This document shows, in pieces, positions 30,254 through 40,859 of a stretch of DNA of 64,000 nucleotides; the first letter of the stretch is position 1; each line of letters starts with the position of its first letter. Both the position numbers and the translations under genes were made by a program. Below the pieces are notes generated by a model. The model made no database searches, was not told the origin of the DNA, and worked only from the letters and a program-made list of their open reading frames with translations. The DNA is from Methylobacterium platani. GTDB lineage: Bacteria; Pseudomonadota; Alphaproteobacteria; Rhizobiales; Beijerinckiaceae. Where the stretch lies: NCBI RefSeq assembly GCF_001653715.1, contig NZ_LWHQ01000015.1, forward strand, positions 1 to 64,000. Reading direction: 5' to 3'.

Positions 30254-31204
30254 CTATTCCGCCGTATCCCGCGCCGCTTCCAGCAGGAACTGCCCGATAT
30301 ACAGGTCCTGCAGCGCGATGCCGGAGCTGTCGAAGACGGTGATGTCGTCCGGGCTCGTGCGGCCGGGGCAGCGCCCCTCCAGCACCGCGCCGATCGGGTT
30401 CAGGGTCAGCGCGCCGGCCTCGATCCGCTCGCGGACGTGCTGGAACTCGCCGATCTCGACCGACTGCGCGGGCAGGTCGCAGAACAGCCGCGCCCGCTCG
30501 AACAGCGCGACCGGCAGTTCCTGCTTGCCGCGACCGTCGGAGCCCATGCCGGCGACGTGGGTCCCGGGGCGCACCCACTCCGCGGCGAAGAGCGGCGCCT
30601 GCGACGGCGTTGCGGTGACGATGACGTCGGCGGCGCGGCACGCCTCTTCCGCATCCGAGACCCGGACGTCGAGGGTGATGCCCTGCTCGGCCAGGCGGGC
30701 GGCGACGCTCCCGGCCTTGGCGCGGTCGCGCGCCACGACGTGGAGGCGCCGGAGCGGCAGGATCCGGGCGAGCGCGCCGACCTCGTATAGGGCCTGGTTG
30801 CCGGCGCCGAAGATCGCCAGCGTCTCGCTGTCGGGCCGCGCCAGCGCCTTGGCCGCCACCGCGTCGGCGGCGGCGGTGCGGTAGGCGTTGGCGGCCGCCG
30901 CCTCGACCACCGCGCCGATCCGCCCGCAATCCTGGTCGATCAGCAGGATCGTCGAGTTGTGGCGCGGCAGGCCGCGGGCCGGGTTGTTGTGCCAGAACGC
31001 CCCGACCTTGAGGCTGGCAAGCTCCGCCGTGGCGCCCGACTTGATCGAGAACCGGTCGCGCGGGTCCGACGCGAAGGCGATGACCGCCGGGTAGACCCGC
31101 GCCGCCTCGGACGCCGCCGCGACCAGCGACCGCCGGATCGGCTCGAACGCCGCCTCGTGCGAGATCAGCCGCGACGACAGGTGTTCGGGAATGAAGGTGA
31201 CCAT
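30254..31204 (-). CDS. Ornithine cyclodeaminase / mu-crystallin family protein
   Basis: 316 residues. Members include ornithine cyclodeaminase, alanine dehydrogenase, ketimine and pyrroline-2-carboxylate reductases. The NAD(P)-binding motif is FGAGNQA, and the N-terminal substrate-domain residues fit the family (FSIKSGA...VGAFWHNNP). It starts 13 bases after the aldehyde dehydrogenase stop, so it is probably the last gene of the amine oxidation operon. A role as a reductase of a cyclic imine such as a pyrroline is plausible by context; sequence alone does not decide. Confidence 0.88.
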   Translation of the reverse strand: MVTFIPEHLSSRLISHEAAFEPIRRSLVAAASEAARVYPAVIAFASDPRDRFSIKSGATAELASLKVGAFWHNNPARGLPRHNSTILLIDQDCGRIGAVVEAAAANAYRTAAADAVAAKALARPDSETLAIFGAGNQALYEVGALARILPLRRLHVVARDRAKAGSVAARLAEQGITLDVRVSDAEEACRAADVIVTATPSQAPLFAAEWVRPGTHVAGMGSDGRGKQELPVALFERARLFCDLPAQSVEIGEFQHVRERIEAGALTLNPIGAVLEGRCPGRTSPDDITVFDSSGIALQDLYIGQFLLEAARDTAE

Positions 31205-31217
31205 GGTCGCCCGCCTC

Positions 31218-32675
31218 CTACCGGTAGTACCCGAGGATCGCCTTGGTCTCCAGGTACTCCTCCATGCCCTCGCGGCCGTATTCGCGGCCGTTGCCCGACC
31301 GCTTGTAGCCGCCGAACGGCGCCTGCGGATCCCAGTCGGGGGCGTTGAGATGGACTTGGCCGGCGCGGATTTGCGAGGCCACCCGGCGCACCTGGTCGAG
31401 ATCGGTGCCGTGGACGTGGGCGCCGAGGCCGTAGATCGTGTCGTTGGCGATCGCGATCGCTTCCTCGACGGTGTCGTAGGGGAGGATGGCCAGCACCGGC
31501 CCGAAGATCTCTTCCTGCGCGATCGCCATGTCGCGGCGCACCTCGGAGAACACGGTGGGGCGGGCGAACAGGCCGCTGTCGCAGCCCTCGGGCAGCCCCG
31601 GCCCGCCGGTGACGAGCTTGGCGCCCTCCTCGAGGCCGATCCGGATCATCCGCTGGATGCGGTCGAACTGCGCCCGGTTGGCGATCGGACCATGGGTCGT
31701 CGCCTCGTCCGAGGGATCGCCGACCACGAACCCGGCCGCGGTCGCCTCGGCCAGGGACTCGACCTCGGCGAGCCGGTCGCGGGGGACGATCATCCGGGTC
31801 GGCGCGCTGCAGGACTGGCCGAGGTTGCGCATCGCCGCCGCGACGCCCAGCGGGATGCAGCGGGCGAGGTCGGCATCGGGCAGCACGACGTTCGGCGACT
31901 TGCCGCCGAGCTCCTGGGCGACGCGCTTGACCGTCGGCGCCGCGGCCTGCGCCACCAGCACGCCGGCCCGGGTCGAGCCGGTGATCGAGACCATGTCGAC
32001 CTCGGGATGGGTCGCCAGCGCCTCGCCGACCACCGGTCCCGTGCCGTTGACGAGGTTGAACACGCCCGCCGGGCAGCCGGCCTCGTGCATCACCTCGGCG
32101 AAGAGGAGCGCGCTCAGCGGCGACAGCTCGCTCGGCTTCAGGACCACGGTGCAGCCGGCGGCGAGCGCCGGGCCGACCTTGGCGGTGATCTGGTAGAGCG
32201 GCCAGTTCCAGGGGGTGATGAGCGCGCAGACGCCGATCGCCTCGCGGGCGATGGCGGTGGTGCCGCGCTGCGACAGGAACCGGAAGGTCGCGAGGTTGTC
32301 GCGCGCGACCCGCAGATGCGCGGCGGCGAGCGGGACCTGGGCGGTGCGGGCGTACGTGATGGCGGCGCCCATCTCGGCGCTGAGCGCCCGGGCGAACAGC
32401 TCCAGCCGCTCCAGCACCAGGGCGTGGACGCGGTCGAGGAGGGCGGCGCGCGCGGCGGGCGTCGTCCGCGACCAGGCCGGGAAGGCGCGGCGCGCCGCAG
32501 CGACCGCGGCCTCGACGTCGGCGGCGTCGCCGAGCGCGATCTCGGCGATCGGCGCCTCGGTCGCCGGGTCGATCACGGCCGCCCGTTCACGACCCGACGG
32601 ATCCCGCCACGCCCCGTCGACGTAGAAGCGGCCGAGGCGGCCGGCCGCGGCCAGGTGCCGGATGGGGTCGGTCAT
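31218..32675 (-). CDS. NAD(P)-dependent aldehyde dehydrogenase
   Basis: 485 residues, usual for the family. Visible motifs: [10 protein letters not shown], cofactor loop [23 protein letters not shown], general-base Glu in QELGGKSPN, catalytic Cys in [12 protein letters not shown], and EEIFGPVL. It oxidises an aldehyde to a carboxylate. Its start overlaps the FAD oxidase stop as ATGA, so the two are translationally coupled; the oxidase product is therefore the likely substrate (PuuB-PuuC like). Confidence 0.93.
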   Translation of the reverse strand: MTDPIRHLAAAGRLGRFYVDGAWRDPSGRERAAVIDPATEAPIAEIALGDAADVEAAVAAARRAFPAWSRTTPAARAALLDRVHALVLERLELFARALSAEMGAAITYARTAQVPLAAAHLRVARDNLATFRFLSQRGTTAIAREAIGVCALITPWNWPLYQITAKVGPALAAGCTVVLKPSELSPLSALLFAEVMHEAGCPAGVFNLVNGTGPVVGEALATHPEVDMVSITGSTRAGVLVAQAAAPTVKRVAQELGGKSPNVVLPDADLARCIPLGVAAAMRNLGQSCSAPTRMIVPRDRLAEVESLAEATAAGFVVGDPSDEATTHGPIANRAQFDRIQRMIRIGLEEGAKLVTGGPGLPEGCDSGLFARPTVFSEVRRDMAIAQEEIFGPVLAILPYDTVEEAIAIANDTIYGLGAHVHGTDLDQVRRVASQIRAGQVHLNAPDWDPQAPFGGYKRSGNGREYGREGMEEYLETKAILGYYR

Positions 32676-33949
32676 TGGAAGCGGTCCTTGAGGCGGTAAT
32701 AGGCGCCGACGAGCGGCAGGAACCAGGGCGGGCCGACATGGCCGGGAATCGCCGGCCAGGCGAAGTCGGCCCAGGGGTTCAGCTCGGCGCGCCCGTCCAT
32801 GACCTCGGCCATGATGGTGCCCATCAGGGTCGACATCTGGGTGCCGTGGCCGCTGTAGCCCATGGAGTAGTAGATGCCGTCGCGCTCGCCGGCCCGGGGC
32901 AGCCGGTCGCGGGTCATGTCGACCATCCCGCCCCAGCAATAGTCGATGCGCACGGTCTTCAGCTCGGGGAAGACGTCGTGCAGGGCCGCGCGCAGGATCG
33001 CGCCGCTTTTCGCGTCGGAGGCCGGATTCGACACCGCGAACCGCGCCCGGCCGCCGAACAGCAGCCGGTTGTCCGGCGTGGTGCGGAAGTAGTTTACGAG
33101 GTTCTTGGTGTCGGTGCCGTTGCGGCGGCGCGGCGTCAGCCGGTCGAGGACGTCCACCGGCAGCGGCTCGGTGACGATCAGGAAGGCGCCGACCGGCACG
33201 ATGCGCCGGCGTACCCAGCCCAGCGGGCCGGCCTGCGAGATGCCGCTGGCGAGAAGGACCTGTTTCGCCCGGACCGTGCCCTTCCGCGTGCCGACGAGGT
33301 GGCCGCCGCCGGGAGCGGCCGTCAGGCTCGTCATCGCCGTGCGCTCGTGGATCGCGACCCCGCGCCGGGCGGCGGCTTCCGCCAGCCCGCGCACGAAGCG
33401 CCCGACATGCAGGGCGGCGCTCTTCCGGTAGATCAGGCCGCCGTGATAGCGCTCGGACCCGACCTCGGCGTGCAGATCCGCCCGGCTCACCATCGCGGTG
33501 TCGGGATCGACGCTGGCGGCGAGCAGTTCCTGGCTGCGCGCCAGCTTGTCGTAATGCTCGGGCTTGGCCGCCAGCTTGATCTTGCCGACGCGGGCGAAGT
33601 TGCAGTCGATCGCCTCTTCCCGCACCAGCCGCTCGACCGTGTCGACCCCGGCATCGAAGGCGCGGTAGAGCGTGTTGGCGAGTTCGGGCCCGAGCCTCCC
33701 TGCGAGCGTCGCGTAATCCTGGGCAAAGCCGTTGTTGCAATGGCCGCCGTTACGGCCCGAGGCGGCGTTGCCGATCGTCTCGGCCTCGAGCAGCACGACG
33801 CGGGCGCCCTTCTTGGCCAGCGCCAGGGCGGCGGAGGAACCGGTGAGGCCGCCGCCGATCACCGCGACGTCGCAGGTCCCCTCGACCGGGCCCCGGGCGC
33901 CGCTCGCGAACGGCGTCGAGGTGTCGAGCCAGTAGGAGGTGAGCTTCAT
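32672..33949 (-). CDS. FAD-dependent amine oxidase, PuuB-like
   Basis: 425 residues, DAO superfamily. The dinucleotide motif VAVIGGGLTGSSAALALAKKG is followed by LLEAETIGNAASGRNGGHCNNG, typical of gamma-glutamylputrescine oxidase-like enzymes, and a C-terminal MGYSGHGTQMSTLMG block. It oxidatively deaminates a primary or secondary amine to an aldehyde. The ATG at 33949 leads into the typical start MKLTSYWLDT. It sits upstream of the aldehyde dehydrogenase. No PuuA (glutamylation) or PuuD (hydrolase) is present nearby. Confidence 0.88.
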   Translation of the reverse strand: MKLTSYWLDTSTPFASGARGPVEGTCDVAVIGGGLTGSSAALALAKKGARVVLLEAETIGNAASGRNGGHCNNGFAQDYATLAGRLGPELANTLYRAFDAGVDTVERLVREEAIDCNFARVGKIKLAAKPEHYDKLARSQELLAASVDPDTAMVSRADLHAEVGSERYHGGLIYRKSAALHVGRFVRGLAEAAARRGVAIHERTAMTSLTAAPGGGHLVGTRKGTVRAKQVLLASGISQAGPLGWVRRRIVPVGAFLIVTEPLPVDVLDRLTPRRRNGTDTKNLVNYFRTTPDNRLLFGGRARFAVSNPASDAKSGAILRAALHDVFPELKTVRIDYCWGGMVDMTRDRLPRAGERDGIYYSMGYSGHGTQMSTLMGTIMAEVMDGRAELNPWADFAWPAIPGHVGPPWFLPLVGAYYRLKDRFQ

Positions 33950-34105
33950 GGCAGCTTCCGCGATCTTCGAGGCCGAGCGGGCGCGGGGGCCCGGAGCGGA
34001 TCGCGGCGCGGTCCACCCTCGGCAGGTTTCGTCGGGACGATCGCCGGATCCGCGAGGCATCCGGCACGCAACGGGGAACCGGCGGAGGGGAGCCCGCCGG
34101 CCGCC

Positions 34106-34990
34106 TCAGTTGAGCGACTGGTTGGAGAGCGCGAACACGCGCATCGCCCCGGCCGGCGGCAGGGTGCCGCGCACCATGGTCAGGGCGTCGCCCGTTCGCG
34201 GCAGGCCGATCCCGGCCAGCCAGGGCGAGAGCCCCGTATCGGCCGCGGTGTCGATCCGCACGAAGCGGCCGGCGAGGCCGGCGAGCGCCGCCTCGATCAG
34301 CCGGCGCGCCTCGGGCTCGGTCCCGGCGACCACCGGCCCGATGACGTGGCCGCGGCCGAAGGCGCGCGCGATCGCGTAGCCGGCGGGCGCGCCGTCGCGC
34401 AGGAGGACGACACCCTCCCCCGCCGCGACCAGGGCCTCGACGAGCGGGCGCCGGTCGAGCCCCGTCGCCGCCCGGTCGAGGCGCAGGACGGCGTCGCGAT
34501 CCGCCGGCCCCATCGCCCGCACGCGGTCGTCCGGCGCCGCGGCGGCCGGGGCCGTGTAGGGGCCCTGGTGCTGCAGCAGGGTGCCGACCGGCACGAAGCC
34601 GTGGCGCTCGTAGAGGGCCCGCCCCTCCGGGGTCGAGTTGAGGAGGATGCTGCGGGACCCGGCCGCCTCGAGCAGCGCCCGGACCAGCCGCGTCCCGTAG
34701 CCCCGCCCCTGCGCCGCCTTGGCGACGATGATCATCCCGACGGTGGCGTGAGCCTCGCCGCAGGGGAACAACGCCGCCGTCCCGAGCACCGCGCCGTCGC
34801 GTTCGAGCGCGAAGCCCCGGCCGAGCCCCAGCGCGAAGTCCCAGTCCTCGATCCGGTAGGGCCAGGCCATCTCCCGCGACAGCGCCAGGGCGCCGGCGCG
34901 ATGCGCCTCGGCGAACGGGACCAGCGCGACGGGATCGGCCTCGCCCCGGGGATCCGGGAGAGTGGCCGTCGGGAAGGTAGCGGCGTCCAT
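34106..34990 (-). CDS. GNAT family N-acetyltransferase, first of a tandem pair
   Basis: 294 residues. The N-terminal GNAT fold has the acetyl-CoA motif QGRGYGTRL and LLNSTPEGRALYERHGF. A second domain of about 120 residues (AMGPADRDAVLRLDRAATG... and FVRIDTAADTGLSPWLAGIGL) resembles the C-terminal domain of two-domain acetyltransferases. It is paralogous to the next gene along the full length (shared DWDF, FPCG, TVGM/TIGM, ALTMVRG/TTMTRG). It is probably in one operon with the oxidase 156 bases downstream. Confidence 0.85.
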   Translation of the reverse strand: MDAATFPTATLPDPRGEADPVALVPFAEAHRAGALALSREMAWPYRIEDWDFALGLGRGFALERDGAVLGTAALFPCGEAHATVGMIIVAKAAQGRGYGTRLVRALLEAAGSRSILLNSTPEGRALYERHGFVPVGTLLQHQGPYTAPAAAAPDDRVRAMGPADRDAVLRLDRAATGLDRRPLVEALVAAGEGVVLLRDGAPAGYAIARAFGRGHVIGPVVAGTEPEARRLIEAALAGLAGRFVRIDTAADTGLSPWLAGIGLPRTGDALTMVRGTLPPAGAMRVFALSNQSLN

Positions 34991-35053
34991 GGCGGGAACG
35001 GGCGTCTCGATCGAAGGAAGGAAAAGGCGGGCTCGTCGCGGTTGCGCGGGGGA

Positions 35054-35926
35054 TCAGCTCAGCGCATGCGCGGCCAGGGCGTAGGTGCCCGGGGCACCGG
35101 GCTCGACCTTCGGCAGCGGCGCGCCGCGGGTCATGGTCGTCACGGTGTCGTGCAGGGTCAGCCCGGCCGCGTGCAGGAAGGTGCGGAGCACGCCTCCCGC
35201 CTGGCGCGTGTCGACGCGCACGAACTGGCCGTCGAGGCCGTCGAGGAGCGCGGCGACGAGCTGCACCGCCTCGTCCTCGCTCTCGGCGACGACCGGCCCG
35301 ATGACGATGCCCCGCCCGAACGGGCGGCGCATGGCGTAGGCCGCGAGGCGCCCGCCGCGCCGCAGGCCGCGGATCTCGGCGACCCCGGCGAGGCGTGCCA
35401 TGAGGGCGGACCGGTCGGCGCCGAAGGCCGCCGCGTCCAGGGCCGCGACCTCGGGTATCCCGGTCGCCGGTATCGTCTCGACCGCGCCCGCGTCGCCGGG
35501 CATGACCGGCCGCGCGTAGCCCTGGCACTGGTAGACGGTCGCCTGCGGCACGAAGCCGAGGGAGAGGTAGAGGCTGTAGGCGGCGCGGGTCGCGTTGAGG
35601 ATCAGGCGGCGCTCGCCGCATTGCCGGAGGATGACCTCCATCATCCAGCGCCCGCCGCCATGGGTCTGGACCCGCGGCGAGGTGATGACCATGCCGATCG
35701 TCGCGCAATCCGCGCCGCAGGGGAACCACATCGCCGAGCTGAAGATGCGGCCGATCTCGTCGAGGGCGACGAAGCCGTGCCCGACCTCGCGCAGGAAATC
35801 CCAGTCGGCCGCGCGATGCGGCCACTCGACGCCGAGGGACAGGCCGTGGAGCCATTCCACGTCGACGGAGGCGATATCCTGCGAGGCGAGGTCGAAGGAT
35901 TGCAGGCGCATCGTGCTCTGGGACAT
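35054..35926 (-). CDS. GNAT family N-acetyltransferase, second of a tandem pair
   Basis: 290 residues. Paralogue of the gene 63 bases downstream. The CoA loop is QTHGGGRWMM, acceptable for the Q-x-x-G-x-G pattern. It has the same two-domain layout: GNAT plus a C-terminal domain (VAALDAAAFGADRSALMARL, FVRVDTRQAGGVLRTFLHAAGL). It is the first gene of the minus-strand set and divergent from the cupin gene. The ATG at 35926 is preferred; 35911 is an alternative. Acceptor unknown. Confidence 0.85.
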   Translation of the reverse strand: MSQSTMRLQSFDLASQDIASVDVEWLHGLSLGVEWPHRAADWDFLREVGHGFVALDEIGRIFSSAMWFPCGADCATIGMVITSPRVQTHGGGRWMMEVILRQCGERRLILNATRAAYSLYLSLGFVPQATVYQCQGYARPVMPGDAGAVETIPATGIPEVAALDAAAFGADRSALMARLAGVAEIRGLRRGGRLAAYAMRRPFGRGIVIGPVVAESEDEAVQLVAALLDGLDGQFVRVDTRQAGGVLRTFLHAAGLTLHDTVTTMTRGAPLPKVEPGAPGTYALAAHALS

Positions 35927-36270
35927 CGTCACCGCATCCTCTCCCCGGCGTCCGGCCGGTGCGTGCGCCCCGAACCGGACCCGCATCGCCACGGCCTCAC
36001 CGCTCGCCCCAAGATGACCGCGTCCGGTCCGCGGTTTCTGCCGAGGATCGGGCGGTTTTCGGAATTTTCGACCGAACTGTCCCGCGCGACGGCAGGAATG
36101 CCGGCGGCGGCCCCTGTAGTGTCGAGGCGGTCGCGATGGAGGCGGGCACGACGCCGCGCCGCCAGCGTCGCCCCTCCCCGTCCGCCGATCGGCCGGGCCG
36201 ACGATCCAGGTCGACGACGTCAGTCGACGACGCAAGCGGGTCCGTCCCTCGCGCCGCAAAGGAAACCGGC
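35927..36270. other. Divergent promoter region between GNAT and cupin genes
   Basis: 344 bases without a gene. The GNAT frame remains open upstream but is Arg/Gly-rich and lacks family similarity. A patch at 36050-36075 (gcggttttcggaattttc) is less GC-rich and may hold the promoter of one or both genes. No clear operator found. Confidence 0.5.
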
Positions 36271-36627
36271 ATGTCCCTCCTCGTCACCCTCGACCCCAAC
36301 CCGACCTTCGCGCCGAAGCCGGGCCTGCCGCTGCCCGAGCGCCTGATCGCCGGCGCGCCGGAATTCAAGACCTGGGCGCAGGACGAGTCCCGCGACGGGA
36401 TGGTCAAGAGCGGCGTCTGGGAAGCGACCCCGGGCGAGACCCACTCGATCAAGGGCACCACCTTCGAGTTCTGCCACATCCTCTCCGGCCTGGTCGAGAT
36501 CGAGGAGACGAGCGGCGAGACGAAGACCTACAAGGCGGGCGACAGCTTCGTCATGAAGCCCGGCTTCGTCGGCATCTGGCGCACGATCGAGACGGTGCGC
36601 AAGATCTACGTCTGCGTCTACGAGTGA
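36271..36627 (+). CDS. Cupin domain protein (cupin_3 / DUF861-like)
   Basis: 118 residues. A single cupin barrel: WEATPGETHSIKGTTFEFCHILSG (motif 1) and AGDSFVMKPGFVGIWRTIETVRKIYV (motif 2). Metal ligands are incomplete compared with classic cupins: His in CHILSG and Glu in EFCH are present, but motif 2 lacks His. Small cupin_3 proteins occur near amine and puu-type catabolic genes. It faces the GNAT-oxidase operon divergently and ends in a terminator. Confidence 0.85.
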   Translation: MSLLVTLDPNPTFAPKPGLPLPERLIAGAPEFKTWAQDESRDGMVKSGVWEATPGETHSIKGTTFEFCHILSGLVEIEETSGETKTYKAGDSFVMKPGFVGIWRTIETVRKIYVCVYE

Positions 36628-36682
36628 GCGCGACGGCGGGATAGTCCTGGAGTGGACTGGCCCCGGGCCCGGACACCCGACG

Positions 36683-36708
36683 AAAGGCGGCCGGGAGGCC
36701 GCCTTTTT
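36683..36708 (+). terminator. Rho-independent terminator after the cupin gene
   Basis: aaaggcggcc (36683-36692) and ggccgccttt (36697-36706) form a perfect 10-bp stem with loop ggga, continued by a run of T. It lies 56 bases after the cupin stop. Confidence 0.9.
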
Positions 36709-36918
36709 CCATTGCTGCCGGGCCTCGCAACACGCGAGGGCGATGCAAGCCGGTCCGCTCGACACGGCTGGCGCGGGATCCCCTCTCCCACTCGGCAGGG
36801 CCGTCCGGGGAGAGGGGAGGCGCGCGCGGTCTTTCACCGGCGAGGGTCAGTCGGGCGGGAACGAGTGGGGAGCACGTCGCCGCCGATTTGCGGCCCCCGG
36901 CCCGTCCATGGGAGAAGG

Positions 36919-36964
36919 CCCAAGCCTTCCATCCCAAGCCTTCCAGCCCAAGCCTTCCAGCCCA
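36919..36964. repeat. 14-bp tandem repeat upstream of the sensor kinase
   Basis: Three copies of cccaagccttccag (first copy ends in at instead of ag) plus a partial fourth copy. They end 18 bases before the kinase ATG at 36982, in the leader or promoter region. Confidence 0.85.
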
Positions 36965-36981
36965 TCCCCCCGTCGCCGGCC

Positions 36982-38471
36982 ATGGCCCTCCGCCTCCACT
37001 CGCTCCGCGCCCACCTCCTCGCCCTCTGGGTGCTGCTCCTCGCCTCGGCCGCGGCCACCGCCTACCTGCTCTCCGAGGTCTACACCCAGTCCGCCGCCGT
37101 GCAGGTCGCGCAGGCCGAGATCGAGGTCGCCCGGGCCTGCCGCGAGATCGGCGACCGGTTCGCGTTCTTCAGCGCCGGCTGGAACGGCAGCGCGGCGGAG
37201 GGCGACGAGACCCTGACGCGGCAGCTCACCGACGTGGTGGTGACGGCGCTCGCCAGCCATCCGGGGGTGGAGGGCGGGATCTGGACCGCCCGCGGGGGCT
37301 CGGCGGCCTACGCCTTCCCGACCTACGAGGGCACCGGCCCGAAGACCGACCTTCCGGCGGCCGAGATCGACACGATCCGGCGCATCAACGCCGAGACCCT
37401 GACTGCCGAGCGGCCGGTGGCGACGCGGCGCGTCGCCCGGACCCAGACCCTGGTGGTGCAGGGCTGCCCCTTGCGCGGCCCGCTCCAGGGCGCGACCGCC
37501 TGGACCATGGCGCGGGTCTATACCGACCAGGGCCGGGCCTACGGCCAGCTCCTCGCCGGCTTCGGCTTCCTGGCGGCGACGGTGCTCGGCTCGGCGCTGC
37601 TGCTCGGGCGGCTGCTCCTGGTGCTCGGCCGGCGGATCGCCCGGCTCGAGGGCGAGCTCGGGCCCGACCCGCGGGACGGCGGCGGAGGGGGCGAGGGGGG
37701 ACACGCCGACCTGCCGCGTCTCGCGCCGACCGGCCTGCGCGAGCTCGACCGGCTGGTCGAGGCGCTGAACGCGGCCGGCGGGCGCCTCGCCGCCGCCCGG
37801 CGCCGCGCCGCGGAGGCCGAGCGCCTCGCGGCCCTGGGGCAGCTCACCGCCGGCATCGCCCACGAGATCCGCAACCCGCTGGCGGCGATCCGGCTCAAGG
37901 CCGAGAACGCGCTGGCGAGCGCCGATCCGGCCCGGCCGCGGGCCGCCCTCGACCTCGTGCTGACCCAGGTCGCCCGCATGGACCGGCTCCTGCGCGACCT
38001 CCTCAGCCTGACCCAGCCCCGGGTGCCGGCCCTCGCGCCGACCGACCTCGCGGGCCTCTTGGCCGAGAGCGCCCATCTCCACGACGACCTCGCCCGGGCC
38101 CACGCGGTGCGGATCGCCGTCGGCGCCGCCGCCGCCGGGCGCCCGCTCCTCGACGAAGCGCAGGTCCGCCGCGCCCTCGACAACCTGCTGCTCAACGCGA
38201 TCCAGCACAGCCCGGCCGGCGGCACGGTGCGGCTCTCGGCCCTGCGCGAGGGCGACCGCGTGCGGATCCGCGTGAGCGACGAGGGCCCCGGCGTGCCGGA
38301 GGCCCTGCGGCCCCGCCTGTTCGAGCCCTTCGTCACCGGGCGCCCGGACGGGACCGGGCTCGGCCTCGCCCTGGTGCGCGAGATCGCCCGCGCCCATGGT
38401 GGACAGGTGCGCCTCGCCGCCCCACCTCCCGAAGCTCCGGGTCCCGGCGCGACCTTCGAGCTCGATCTGCC

Positions 38472-38496
<25 letters not shown>
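36982..38496 (+). CDS. Membrane sensor histidine kinase (NtrB-like output) paired with sigma-54 activator
   Basis: 504 residues. First membrane segment at about 9-30, a periplasmic domain of about 150 residues with three Cys (one near each end), second membrane segment at about 190-215. The kinase core follows a Gly-rich linker: HisKA with His294 in AGIAHEIRNPLAAIRLK, N-box NLLLNAIQHSP, G-boxes DEGPGVP and GTGLGLALV. The core is of the type that drives NtrC-family regulators. The ATG at 36982 is chosen at the start of the membrane anchor. The stop overlaps the regulator gene by 25 bases, so they are coupled. Ligand unknown. Confidence 0.9.
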
Positions 38497-39887
<1,391 letters not shown>

Positions 39888-39933
39888 GCGCGGCCTTCCG
39901 CAGGATTTTCAAGGTGCAGCAAGGACTTGTCGG

Positions 39934-39950
39934 TTGGCACGGGAGTTGAC
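39934..39950 (+). promoter_or_regulatory. Sigma-54 (-24/-12)-like promoter
   Basis: TTGGCACG (39934-39941), four bases, then TTGAC (39946-39950). The consensus is TGGCACG-N4-TTGC(A/T). The -24 element is perfect and the spacing correct; the -12 element has GA where GC is expected. The start codon of the next gene is 50 bases downstream. It lies directly after a sigma-54 activator gene. Confidence 0.65.
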
Positions 39951-39999
39951 TACCGCTCCCCCCGAGCCGGCCGCCCGCCGGCACGCACGAGCGACGAAG

Positions 40000-40758
40000 A
40001 TGCAGACAGGCAAGCATCGCCACCCGGCGGCGGTCCTCGCGGCCACGGCCTTGGCGGCGACATTGGCGGCGGCGACCTTGGCGGCCTGCCCGGCCGCCGC
40101 GCAGGACGGTTCGGTCTGGGATCCCGGCACCCTGCCGGAGACGAAGGGGACGGTGAAGCAGTACACCCTCACCCCCCGGGGCGACGTCGACGGCCTGATC
40201 CTCACCGACGGCACGGAGGTGAAGCTGCCGCCGCGGCTCTCCGGCGCGGTGGTGTTCACGGTCCGGCCCGGCGACGCGGTGACGGTGCGCGGCATGCGCG
40301 CGCGGGCGCTTCCCCTCGTCGACGGCGCCCAGATCCGCAACGAGGCGACGGGCGCGACCCTCGTCACCCTGGGCCCGCCCGATCCGGCGGCGGAGGAGAC
40401 GGTGACGAGCGGCCGCGTCGCCGCCCTGCTGCACGGGCGCCGCGGCGAGGTGAACGGCGCGCTCCTCGACGACGGCACCACCTTGCGGCTGCCGCCGCAC
40501 GAGGCGGCGCGCCTGGGGTCGACGCTGCAGGTCGGCCGGAGCGTCAGCGTCCGCGGCGCCCCGGCGAGGAGCCCGCTCGGCACCGTGGTGGAGGTGCGTG
40601 CCCTGGGCACGAGCCCCGAGAGCCTGACCGAGATCGCCGGCCCCCCGCCGCGCCCGCCGGGCCCGCGCGGCGCGGCCGGTCCCGGCGCCCCCCCGCCGCC
40701 CGGCCCCGGCGCGCCGCCTCCGCCCCCGCCCGGGGCACCGCCCCCGCCGCGGCCCTGA
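40000..40758 (+). CDS. Secreted protein with two repeated domains and proline-rich tail
   Basis: 252 residues. An N-terminal export signal with LAAC (possible lipobox) or AAAQDG (possible signal peptidase I site). Two related segments of about 55-70 residues follow: GDVDGLILTDGTEVKLPP...GDAVTVRGM and GEVNGALLDDGTTLRLPP...GRSVSVRGA, each predicted beta-rich, OB-like. The last 35 residues are Pro/Gly/Ala only. No known enzyme motif. It is the only gene directly downstream of the sigma-54-like promoter, so the kinase-regulator pair probably controls it. The ATG at 40000 is chosen over 39934, which overlaps the promoter. Confidence 0.8.
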   Translation: MQTGKHRHPAAVLAATALAATLAAATLAACPAAAQDGSVWDPGTLPETKGTVKQYTLTPRGDVDGLILTDGTEVKLPPRLSGAVVFTVRPGDAVTVRGMRARALPLVDGAQIRNEATGATLVTLGPPDPAAEETVTSGRVAALLHGRRGEVNGALLDDGTTLRLPPHEAARLGSTLQVGRSVSVRGAPARSPLGTVVEVRALGTSPESLTEIAGPPPRPPGPRGAAGPGAPPPPGPGAPPPPPPGAPPPPRP

Positions 40759-40859
40759 CGCTGCAACGCAGGGGCTTAATCCGTTCGGCTCGCAACTTTT
40801 CGCGATCTGACCGGTTCTCGGCTCCGGATCGGTCGGTCCTTCCTCAGGGAGATGTCACG

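Larger units (their letters stand above)
36628..36981. other. Region between cupin gene and sensor kinase
   Basis: 354 bases without a gene. It holds the cupin terminator (36683-36708), a palindrome (cccctctccc at 36780-36789 with ggggagagggg at 36807-36817) and a 14-bp tandem repeat just before the kinase start. The kinase frame stays open upstream to 36652 but shows no protein-like sequence. Confidence 0.6.

Noticed and set aside
32675..36346. 1223-codon open frame opposite the oxidase and GNAT genes
   Set aside because: Shadow frame; it spans several well supported genes and their gaps on the other strand.
36919..36964. CRISPR-like array
   Set aside because: Direct tandem copies of 14 bp without spacers; a simple tandem repeat. 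No CRISPR array or cas gene was found in the window.
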